Of a stretch of 64,000 nt of DNA, positions 56,817 through 64,000 are shown piece by piece. Each line of letters opens with the position of its first letter. The first letter of the stretch is position 1. The DNA comes from RFSX01 sp964567435. GTDB lineage: Bacteria; Bacteroidota; Bacteroidia; Chitinophagales; Saprospiraceae. A program made the translations under genes and the position numbers. Location: positions 52,799 through 116,798 of the forward strand of contig CAZMMQ010000004.1 in NCBI GenBank assembly GCA_964567435.1, given 5' to 3'. The notes under the pieces are model-generated. The model ran no database searches. It was not told the DNA's origin and saw only the letters and a program-made list of their open reading frames with translations.

Positions 56817-56888
56817 TACCTCTTTCAGTGTTAGTTAAAACACCTATATAGACTCCATAGCGTCATCTACTGACAAAAAGAAAAAGCC

Positions 56889-56920
56889 AGAGAAAATCTC
56901 TGGCTTAATTTTTATAAAGT
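56889..56920 (+). terminator. Terminator after lolA
   Basis: Perfect 10-bp stem AAGCCAGAGA with TCTCTGGCTT, loop AAA, followed by AATTTTT. Confidence 0.88.
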
Positions 56921-57250
56921 TGCTGGTCAAAACTCCTTTACAAATTGCCGCTCCTTTGAGTTAAGCATATCTTTTTTGTTAAAAACAAATAATACAATCG
57001 AGCCACTACTTCTACACATCTACTCAGGATGAACAAAAGCGCACTATTGCGTGCTTTAACTGCGCCCAACCTTGAGTATAATTAGTTTACTAACCTTAAA
57101 TTATTCGGTAATGGCCTTAAATCAGCATAATTCTAGAAATTGTACACTAAAGTCCAATCTTAATATTTAGAATACCTTCTGGTTTAATTCAAATCAAAAA
57201 TTATAGAGTAAAGATCTGAATATATTAGTAATTCCTCGGAAAGACCAAAT
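56921..57250. other. Intergenic region before the propeller gene
   Basis: This 330-bp stretch holds a GC-rich hairpin (GCGCA...TGCGTGC near 57038-57054) and AT-rich sequence. I saw no gene. Confidence 0.4.
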
Positions 57251-59500
57251 GTGGTATCTTTTTTGAATAAGCTAGATGGACTCTATATTCATAATTCGTT
57301 GAGACTGAAAACCTATTTATTGCTGTTATTAGCAGGATGTGCTATGTGCAACGTCCTGATTGGTCAGTCATACAAGTCAGTTGATATAGACTTGCCAGAT
57401 GAACTCATTGATCTCGTTTCTTTCAATAATAAGCATATTCACTTGGTTACTTCCAAAGGTATATATGACTTCAATGACCTCATACCAAGTCCGCTAAAAT
57501 TGGTAAATGCTGAAGATCCAATTCAACATCCACTTCAGACCTATACTAGACTGGATAATCACTGCTATTACCCACTCAAAATGGGTGACTTTATCTTTTC
57601 GGACAGAAATCAGAAACTGAGAGTAGAGGAATCTGGAGATTTAGATAGAGGCTTGATCTTGGTTACCAGAAGTGGCAAAAAATGGCTGGTAAATACCTCC
57701 ATGTTCCAACATCTTCACGGTAAATGGCAATTTACTAAGTCCGTAGGTCCTAAAGCTGGATACATCAAAGATGGAAAAACATATCAAGACGAGCTATGGC
57801 TCATATATGAGAAAGGAGGTGTGGTCAAAGTGGATGAAAATAAAGAATTAAGAAACTATACAAAGTTGGATGGACTATATGATGATAATCCAACTACAAT
57901 CTCTATCGCTGGTGATGGTTCTGTATTTGTAGGGCACAAATCCGGTTTAAGTATAATTACGCCTAATTCCGTAAAGAGTGTAGAACTAAAGCTTAGAAGT
58001 CCGATTGCCAAAATTCTGGAAATAGAACATGATAATAATGGCAAAGCGTGGTTTTTAACCAATGAAGGCCTGTATTCTTATCAAGACGGAAAGACTACAA
58101 ATGTGAAAATAGATTTAGAGCCTGGCGAAAAGGTAGTTTCACTACTTATTGCTAAGGACCAAAATGTCTATGTACTTACTTCTAATAGGGTGCTAATTCT
58201 GCCTAATACAGATTTAAAAAAATATAATATTAGAAATCAGAATCCGAAAAAGGAAGTAGTCTCATTCTACCAGATAAGAGGTAACCAATATTATTCGGAT
58301 TCAAAAAATGTATACAAATTAGATAAGAAGGAGGGTGATTGGATAGCTGATAGAAAGAAAAAAGTTCCTCGTTCAATAGTTCATGATGTAAGAAACAATC
58401 CTATTCTTGTTTACAAAAACAACAGAGGGACTTGTATTGATCGCAATCATGCAGGAGTGAAGTATAATGTCAATGTTCCTGAAGGAGAAAATCTACAAAA
58501 CCTTATAAGGATAGACAATAAGAAGTATTATGCGACAGCAACTAATTTGTACAGTTCCAATTATAGTGGGTTCAAGCTAATCAGTCATGAGGAGGATACC
58601 TATTACAATGTACTGCATACAATCAATGGAGATTATGTTTTTGCTCAAAAAGGTATTTACAGATTAGAAGATGACCAGTTAAAACCACTATTAGCTGGTT
58701 ATAATTCTTCTTTTCCTTATTCGACTAATCAGTTTGTGCTAATAGACAAGTTAGTGACCTTTAAAGAGCACAGTATCCAGTTAGTTAATACACGAAATGA
58801 GAGTATACAGGAGCTTGGAATGCATCCTCTGAGAATATTGGACATTGAGCAGACAGAAACCTCCGTATGGTTGCTTTGTGAGAAATCAATGATTGCCTTA
58901 GACAAATCACAACTATATCAAGGTATAATCAGAACATTAAAGGTCATACCAACCTACCTTCCATTGGAAGAAGGACAATTACATAAACCATCTGATAAGG
59001 AATTATGGGCAGTGGGGCAGAAGTCTATTTTTAAGATTAACATTGATGACCCAGTTACTATCTATAAGCCATCCATGATTTTATTAAAGGCAGAAGATAA
59101 GGATGGCAATATACTACCAGAACAGGTTGCCAATGACTATTCTGTAAAGATTGACCAGATGCCTATTGCACTAACTTATGTGGCATCCAATCACTGGACA
59201 GATAACATTACCTATACTTTCCATACCAATAACGAAGGACGTAATTTGTCTGAATGGAAGTCTGAAAATGTTTATGTATTAGATGAAGAGAAGAGCGGCA
59301 ATTATATTATTACAGCAAAATTTAAAGACGATATCTTCGGAATGAATATGTATGCAGAACCTGTGACCATCAATGTGGCAGAGCAAATCGTCATCAGTGG
59401 GCAACAAGGAAATAAGCGCCGAATACCATTTATTCTGATATCCTTATTATCATTGTGCATATTATATGTAATCTTTAAATCTAAAATTGTATTCAAATAA
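57251..59500 (+). CDS. Membrane-bound propeller protein with Y_Y_Y domain, no kinase
   Basis: This 749-residue protein has an N-terminal membrane helix or signal anchor (about 20-38), about 14 propeller-type repeats of the two-component regulator type (for example DGSVFVGHKSGLSIIT and NGKAWFLTNEGLYSY), a Y_Y_Y-like domain (about 630-705; IALTYVASNHWTDNITYTF) and a C-terminal helix (about 726-744). This is the sensor half of hybrid two-component or DNA-binding proteins. The kinase, receiver or HTH half is missing, and the protein ends only a few residues after the helix. The gene is intact and ends cleanly at a stop codon. Confidence 0.8.
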   Translation: MVSFLNKLDGLYIHNSLRLKTYLLLLLAGCAMCNVLIGQSYKSVDIDLPDELIDLVSFNNKHIHLVTSKGIYDFNDLIPSPLKLVNAEDPIQHPLQTYTRLDNHCYYPLKMGDFIFSDRNQKLRVEESGDLDRGLILVTRSGKKWLVNTSMFQHLHGKWQFTKSVGPKAGYIKDGKTYQDELWLIYEKGGVVKVDENKELRNYTKLDGLYDDNPTTISIAGDGSVFVGHKSGLSIITPNSVKSVELKLRSPIAKILEIEHDNNGKAWFLTNEGLYSYQDGKTTNVKIDLEPGEKVVSLLIAKDQNVYVLTSNRVLILPNTDLKKYNIRNQNPKKEVVSFYQIRGNQYYSDSKNVYKLDKKEGDWIADRKKKVPRSIVHDVRNNPILVYKNNRGTCIDRNHAGVKYNVNVPEGENLQNLIRIDNKKYYATATNLYSSNYSGFKLISHEEDTYYNVLHTINGDYVFAQKGIYRLEDDQLKPLLAGYNSSFPYSTNQFVLIDKLVTFKEHSIQLVNTRNESIQELGMHPLRILDIEQTETSVWLLCEKSMIALDKSQLYQGIIRTLKVIPTYLPLEEGQLHKPSDKELWAVGQKSIFKINIDDPVTIYKPSMILLKAEDKDGNILPEQVANDYSVKIDQMPIALTYVASNHWTDNITYTFHTNNEGRNLSEWKSENVYVLDEEKSGNYIITAKFKDDIFGMNMYAEPVTINVAEQIVISGQQGNKRRIPFILISLLSLCILYVIFKSKIVFK

Positions 59501-59539
59501 CCCAAACTAGGGCCAGAATACATACGACATTAAGCTTAT

Positions 59540-60379
59540 TTGGCGTTTTTCTTATCGATGGTGATAAATCATAATGATATCTTATTGAATCTCAGAATCT
59601 ACCTTACAGTATGTTTGTGTTGCATTTGTAGTACTCTGTGCTTAAGCCAGAAGGGTATTGAGATTGGAGTGCATGGTGGGCTATCACATTACTTTGGAGA
59701 TCTCAATCCAACTTTTACGATTTCAGATCCTGGTTTTCAAGCAGGATTAACCTTTCGAAGAAACTTCAACGAAAGACTATGTGCTGCAATGGGACTTGAT
59801 TATGGTAGGATATCTGGTTCCGATAGCAATTCATTTAATTCTTTTGAGCGAACAAGGAATCTCGACTTCAGATCTAACTATCTAGAGGCCAACTTTACTT
59901 TTGAATTTAATTTCTTTCCATACATACATGGCAGTGAGGACTTTAGCTATACCCCTTATTTATTCGGTGGTTTTGTTGTAAGTCGTTTTAATCCGATGAC
60001 AGACTTAGATGATGTCACTTATGAGCTAAGAGATTTCAATACAGAAGGTGTCAATTATGGCCTATCGTCTGGAGGTTGGGTGTATGGATTTGGGTTCAAG
60101 TGGGATATCAATCGAGATTACAATATAAATATCTACCTCTCAGGTAGACGATTATTCAATGATTATGTGGATGATGTCAGTACTGATTTTCCAAGTAGAG
60201 CACCAGCAGACCCTATAGCTGCGGCTTTGTCGAACCGATCTGGAGATACTAATTTTGGGGCCCCTGGTACGCAAAGAGGAGATGGCTTCAGTAGGGATCA
60301 AGTCTATTTTTTGAGTGTAGGTTTTCTAAGATACTTTGGTCAGCTCAATTGTCCACCGATTACAAGAGATGTTTTTTAG
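59540..60379 (+). CDS. DUF6089-like outer-membrane beta-barrel protein
   Basis: This protein (279 residues with the first start) is an outer-membrane barrel. After a signal-like segment ending CLSQ it reads IEIGVHGGLSHYFGDLNP, the usual opening of DUF6089 proteins. Later segments YTPYLFGGFVVSRFNP and YGFGFKWDINRDYNINI are typical, and the chain ends in aromatic and barrel-like strands. The true start may be an internal ATG (MVINHNDILLN...), since the first residues are ordinary. The function is unknown. Confidence 0.8.
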   Translation: MAFFLSMVINHNDILLNLRIYLTVCLCCICSTLCLSQKGIEIGVHGGLSHYFGDLNPTFTISDPGFQAGLTFRRNFNERLCAAMGLDYGRISGSDSNSFNSFERTRNLDFRSNYLEANFTFEFNFFPYIHGSEDFSYTPYLFGGFVVSRFNPMTDLDDVTYELRDFNTEGVNYGLSSGGWVYGFGFKWDINRDYNINIYLSGRRLFNDYVDDVSTDFPSRAPADPIAAALSNRSGDTNFGAPGTQRGDGFSRDQVYFLSVGFLRYFGQLNCPPITRDVF

Positions 60380-60393
60380 AACAGAATTTTCAA

Positions 60394-60804
60394 ATGGTAA
60401 AACATTTCCCTATATCACTTCCTTCTTATCCAAGGGGTTTTCATATTATTACTGACCAGGTTGTCAATGCACTTTCACATTTGCCGGATATCGGATATCT
60501 CCATGTGTATATTCAGCACACCTCTGCAGGGTTAACGATCAATGAGAATGCCGATCCTGATGTCAGGATAGACTTTGAGAGTATTTTTAACAAGCTTGTC
60601 CCCGAAAATTTACCATTTCTTAAGCATACTATTGAAGGACCAGATGACATGCCTGCTCACATCAAAGCTAGTCTGGTTGGTTTTCATGTTCAGGTACCGA
60701 TAATTGATGGCCGCCTTGCATTAGGAATGTGGCAAGGAATATACCTCTGTGAGTTTAGGAGTAACCCATCAAGGCGCCGACTTGTTGCAACCATAATCAG
60801 ATGA
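60394..60804 (+). CDS. yjbQ: YjbQ family (UPF0047) thiamine-phosphate-synthase-like protein
   Basis: This 136-residue protein matches the YjbQ/UPF0047 family, annotated as a secondary thiamine-phosphate synthase. Family motifs are VYIQHTSAGLTINENADPDV and LGMWQGIYLCEFR. The ATG at 60394 gives the usual length; an ATG at 60349 overlaps the barrel gene and adds an unrelated leader. It lies 14 bp after the barrel gene's stop. Confidence 0.9.
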   Translation: MVKHFPISLPSYPRGFHIITDQVVNALSHLPDIGYLHVYIQHTSAGLTINENADPDVRIDFESIFNKLVPENLPFLKHTIEGPDDMPAHIKASLVGFHVQVPIIDGRLALGMWQGIYLCEFRSNPSRRRLVATIIR

Positions 60805-60859
60805 TACCACAGATATAAAACTTGACATAGGTGATAGGAAATCATTACCTTGAGGGATT

Positions 60860-61480
60860 ATGCTACCTTATGTTATTGAAGGATTGATTTTTGGGATAGG
60901 TCTAGCCGTATCTCTTGGACCTATCTTCATAGCATTGACTCAGACGTCGATCGAGAAAGGAGTGTGGCCTGGTATAACCGTTGGAGTAGGTATTTGGATA
61001 AGTGATTTACTCTTCCTTTTCCTGTTTTATAATTTTATATCTTCTATCAAGAATGATATTGAAAGCGACACATTTCGATTTTGGATGGGCATTTCTGGTG
61101 CTATTGTAATGGTTGGCTTTGGACTTTTTTTGATACTTAAAAAACCAGAAATTGATTACACGATACAAAAACACAATTACAAAAATTATATTGGATTTTG
61201 GTTAAAGGGATTTTTGGTTAACTCGATTAATCCATTTACATTCTTTTTTTGGGTGAGTGTCATTTCTACCTACATCATTGGTAGAGATATTACCCACAAC
61301 CAAGCTCTGGTACTCTTGGGCACAATTCTCTGTGTAATCATCCTCTCAGATACAGGAAAGGTGCTACTGGCTAGTTCTCTTAAGAACAGTCTCAATGCCA
61401 AACATGTCAATACCATTTCAAATTTTTCTGGCATTATCCTCCTTGTATTTGGACTCTTTATGTTTATTCAAGTCATATGA
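60860..61480 (+). CDS. LysE family amino-acid exporter
   Basis: This 206-residue membrane protein has about six helices and matches the LysE/RhtB exporter family: GLAVSLGPIFIALTQTSIEKG near the N-terminus, the glycine-rich GITVGVGIWISDLLFLFLFY, and FLVNSINPFTFFFWVSV in the second half. Such proteins export amino acids such as lysine, arginine or homoserine; the substrate is not evident. It follows yjbQ by 55 bp. Confidence 0.87.
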   Translation: MLPYVIEGLIFGIGLAVSLGPIFIALTQTSIEKGVWPGITVGVGIWISDLLFLFLFYNFISSIKNDIESDTFRFWMGISGAIVMVGFGLFLILKKPEIDYTIQKHNYKNYIGFWLKGFLVNSINPFTFFFWVSVISTYIIGRDITHNQALVLLGTILCVIILSDTGKVLLASSLKNSLNAKHVNTISNFSGIILLVFGLFMFIQVI

Positions 61481-61582
61481 TAAAAGACAATTTTATCACA
61501 ATCCTAGAGCTTGCAGTCCTTATTATAATTAGAATTGATTATCTTAGATGATAACCTGTTAATAACAATAATGCAATCGGCT

Positions 61583-63430
61583 ATGAAATCTATTCTTTTT
61601 GTCTTAAATGTTATGTTCTTATTGTCTATAGGAAATCGTGTATTGGGACAGTCAAATTTTGAAGTACACAATCTAGGGACCTTAGAAGTCAGTGCTGTTG
61701 TAGACCCTATGGCTATTGAAAATGATTTCTTTCCGGTTTTTATTTACAAAGAAGCGCCTGATCCTGTGGGCAGCCGTATCATAGAAATCAAGCAAGAAAT
61801 CAATCAAATTTTTCCCAGAAAAGAGGGCAACCAACTGGAAAGAAGATCTGTACCAGAACCCCCAATAATTGAAGCTGGTTTTGATGCAAATCCTAGGCAA
61901 GCTAATACACCTACTGATAATACGATGGCTATAGGTTATGATGGGACTAACATCACGGCCGTCAATTCCAATCTTCAATTTAGGGCAGTGGATGGCTCCC
62001 TAATAAGAAACTTTTCTCTTAACTCTTTCTCAGTGTCTATTGCCAGTGGTGTTGGAAAGTTTGACCCAAGAGTCATTTTTGACCCTGAATCAAATCGTTA
62101 TGCTATGACTTGGTTAGCAGGATTTAATAGTGAATCAAGTACAATTATTGTTGCCTTTTCTACAAGTGATGATGTCAGAGAACCTTGGAATCTATATTCT
62201 ATAGATGGCAGCCCTCAAGGTCCTGGTCTTTGGTCAGATTATCCTATGATATCTCTGACTGATAGCGAACTCATACTTACAATAAATCTTATCAGGGAAG
62301 GTGAGCCTTGGCAGACAGGTTTCTCAGAGACCCTAATCTACCAGATGGATAAAGAGAAAGCATATGCTGGAGAATCATTCGAATTGAATATGATAGACGG
62401 GATACAATTTGAAGGTACAAATATCAGGTACTTACATCCTGTCAAGTCAGCTGATTCTACTCTAGAAGACGAATTATACCTATTATCCAATGTCAACTTT
62501 GCAATAGAAAATGATTCTATGATAATGGTTAAGCTCACTGGTGGTATGGATAATCCTGAGTTGGAGTTCTCACAGTTAAGATCAGATATTAATTATAGTG
62601 TCTCTCCTGATTCACCACAGATAGATGGTACTATGTTATATACGAACGATGCGAGAATTTTGGACGCATTTATTATTGGAGATCACATACAATTTGTTAG
62701 TAACTCATTAGCGCCTAATCGTAATAGCTCAGGCGTATATCATGGTATCATACCAGATGTCAATAATCCAGGTATGATAAGGGGTCAAATACTAGATCAT
62801 CCTGACTTAGATCTCGGTTATCCAGGTATAGCATGGACGGGAATAGAAGACAATGAGTATGATGCCATTGTGGTAGCACAACATTCTAGTACAGAAACTT
62901 TTGCGGGGATATCAGCACTCTACCTTGACCAAGATGGAGAAGCCTCAGAGTGGATTAGTGTGAAGGAAGGAGAAGGCTTTCTAGATATGCTTCAAGGGGG
63001 TACTGAGCGCTGGGGCGATTATATCGGATGCCAACGACAATTTAATGAGCCAGGCATAGTATGGGTTTCCAGTATGTTTCCAGATGGTAATAATAGATCG
63101 CGCTCCTGGTTGGCTGCGCTTTCTGAATCTGAGAGACAGCAGTCATCTACATCCAATCCTATACCTGAGAATATTAATCTAGATGTCTTTCCGAATCCAG
63201 CCTTTGAGATTGTGACTGTTAATATGGATTTACCAAGAAATGATTTCTTATACCTGTCTCTGGATAACAGTGAAGGCCAAACTATTCATGTATTTCATAA
63301 TGACAGGACAAGAAAGAAGGGCCTATTAGAATTCTCATTTGACATCAGTTCTTTGCCTTCGGGAGTGTACATTTTTAGAGGGATATTGGGTGCGGATGAG
63401 ATTGTGACGAGGAAGATAGTGAAGGAGTAA
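61583..63430 (+). CDS. T9SS-sorted secreted protein with beta-propeller-like body
   Basis: This 615-residue protein has a signal peptide starting at ATG 61583 (MKSILFVLNVMFLLSIG). The middle is a long extracellular region with repeats of the type SDYPMISLTDSELILTINL and DPRVIFDPESNRYAMTWLAG, suggesting a beta-propeller or sialidase-like fold, but I do not recognise a named enzyme. The last 80 residues are a T9SS type A sorting domain (DVFPNPAFEIVTVNMDLP, LPSGVYIFRGILG). A longer frame reaches 61535, but the internal ATG matches the signal peptide. Confidence 0.8.
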   Translation: MKSILFVLNVMFLLSIGNRVLGQSNFEVHNLGTLEVSAVVDPMAIENDFFPVFIYKEAPDPVGSRIIEIKQEINQIFPRKEGNQLERRSVPEPPIIEAGFDANPRQANTPTDNTMAIGYDGTNITAVNSNLQFRAVDGSLIRNFSLNSFSVSIASGVGKFDPRVIFDPESNRYAMTWLAGFNSESSTIIVAFSTSDDVREPWNLYSIDGSPQGPGLWSDYPMISLTDSELILTINLIREGEPWQTGFSETLIYQMDKEKAYAGESFELNMIDGIQFEGTNIRYLHPVKSADSTLEDELYLLSNVNFAIENDSMIMVKLTGGMDNPELEFSQLRSDINYSVSPDSPQIDGTMLYTNDARILDAFIIGDHIQFVSNSLAPNRNSSGVYHGIIPDVNNPGMIRGQILDHPDLDLGYPGIAWTGIEDNEYDAIVVAQHSSTETFAGISALYLDQDGEASEWISVKEGEGFLDMLQGGTERWGDYIGCQRQFNEPGIVWVSSMFPDGNNRSRSWLAALSESERQQSSTSNPIPENINLDVFPNPAFEIVTVNMDLPRNDFLYLSLDNSEGQTIHVFHNDRTRKKGLLEFSFDISSLPSGVYIFRGILGADEIVTRKIVKE

Positions 63431-63619
63431 TTTAAGGTGCATGCCAAGGATGCAGAGGTTTATTTGGTGCAGAGGTCTGAAGGTACATTAATTTATTGTA
63501 GGTCACGGAAAGCCTAACTATGATTTGATTAGCTATTTCTATTTCTATTTGTATTAGAAATACAAGAATATCAAAAATGGGATTCGGTCCTTATGCTATA
63601 AAGGATCTACATTTCAAAG
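63431..63619. other. Noncoding end of T9SS gene
   Basis: Within this short region an AT-rich hairpin (ATTTCTA...TAGAAAT near 63537-63557) follows the gene. No reading frame was found. Confidence 0.4.
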
Positions 63620-63751
63620 TCACATCTTCACCACCTTCATTACCTGCTCACCTACCCTCAGAAAGTAAATCCCATTCTCCAATGCACTCATGTCCATAGC
63701 GCCAGTATTTCTATACGCCATGACTTGCTGACCCTGCTGGTTATACAACAT
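63620..63751 (-). pseudogene. T9SS type A sorting-domain tail fragment
   Basis: The minus strand encodes 43 residues starting MLYNQQGQQVMAY and ending YFLRVGEQVMKVVKM, the last part of a T9SS C-terminal domain. There is no preceding coding region, so it is a remnant of a gene end. The last 19 bases reappear identically at 63982-64000. Confidence 0.7.
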
Positions 63752-63981
63752 TTATTAATAGTGAAAGAGTAGTCCTCATTATATAAGTTCTTCCGCTTTT
63801 TTCTTAGATAAAAAAACTCGCAAAAAATCAAGCCAAATCAATGCTCTACGCTGTGCCGCTCCCTCTGCCCACTATGATTTGGCAATTGCTCGGCGGCTTC
63901 TTGCTACCCGCATGCGCCACTCTCCTAGTTGCGATTCTATATGCTCGGCATAAAAATGTCATTTTCTCCATTCTTCACCCT
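63752..63981. other. Noncoding spacer with inverted repeat and GC-rich tract
   Basis: An inverted repeat GCCAAATC (63832-63839) and GATTTGGC (63876-63883) brackets a GC-rich tract; a GC-rich stretch continues to about 63950. No reading frame was recognised. It separates two copies of a T9SS gene end. Confidence 0.45.
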
Positions 63982-64000
63982 TCACATCTTCACCACCTTC
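63982..64000 (-). CDS. Last codons of a further T9SS-sorted protein, cut by window edge
   Basis: On the minus strand the bases encode KVVKM followed by a stop, the same ending as the tail at 63620. The gene lies beyond the window. The call rests on only six codons. Confidence 0.3.

Noticed and set aside
1..64000. tRNA and rRNA genes
   Set aside because: A visual scan for T-loop-like motifs and rRNA-like stretches gave no convincing candidate on either strand; a covariance-model search was not possible.

Overview
This window looks like a scaffold from a member of the Bacteroidota, most likely a Saprospiria/Saprospiraceae-type organism. The reasons are low GC content, several secreted proteins ending in type IX secretion (T9SS type A) sorting domains, a very long HYR-repeat adhesin, many short-signal lipoproteins, a TonB receptor with a carboxypeptidase-like N-terminal domain, TAnnTTTG-type promoter boxes and a RayT-type transposase remnant. 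A run of 100 Ns at 25953-26052 shows a draft assembly broken inside a tandem repeat. I found no tRNA, rRNA, CRISPR array, prophage or intact insertion sequence.

Layout. 1-6.6 kb: a K+-dependent membrane pyrophosphatase (cut by the window edge), a TlpA-like lipoprotein, then an MntR-like regulator followed by a metal-binding lipoprotein-like receptor and its ABC ATPase, but no permease. 6.8-9.85 kb: a decayed zone with a 5'-truncated serine hydrolase, a RayT transposase remnant and a T9SS propeller gene broken by an in-frame stop. 9.9-18.7 kb: one 2959-residue secreted protein with 13 tandem HYR units, two C-type lectin domains nested inside HYR domains, a GEVED domain and a T9SS tail. 19.7-21.4 kb: ettA.

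21.4-28.1 kb (minus strand) is the most unusual region. It encodes a small membrane peptide, a membrane-anchored double OmpA-like protein, a membrane-anchored coiled-coil protein with 60-bp repeats, a histone-H1-like tail and a C-terminal helix-hairpin-helix (HhH) module, a cytoplasmic double P-domain protein with the same module, an HU-like/coiled-coil protein with the same module, and a further membrane coiled-coil protein with a Lys-rich tail. The same 81-residue module is also fused to ribosomal protein L27 at 40.4 kb. I infer a possible envelope-to-nucleoid (or envelope-to-ribosome) scaffold; this is a hypothesis from domain architecture only.

28.4-41.5 kb: metabolism and envelope genes (class V aminotransferase, VanZ-like protein, dodecin, YheT-like hydrolase, FKBP isomerase and zinc-protease lipoproteins, a frameshifted SMUG2-like glycosylase, TonB receptor, CAP protein, OstA-like protein, BatE-like protein) and rplU-rpmA. 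41.7-54.3 kb: retropepsin-PDZ protease, DUF937-OmpA protein, a Dna2-like nuclease-helicase, a phosphatase/acylphosphatase pair, DUF1415 and saccharopine-dehydrogenase-like genes, ftsK and a CvpA-like gene. 54.5-64 kb: secreted and envelope proteins including LolA, a kinase-less propeller sensor, a DUF6089-like barrel, YjbQ, LysE and T9SS cargo, ending in a noncoding stretch with two T9SS gene tails.
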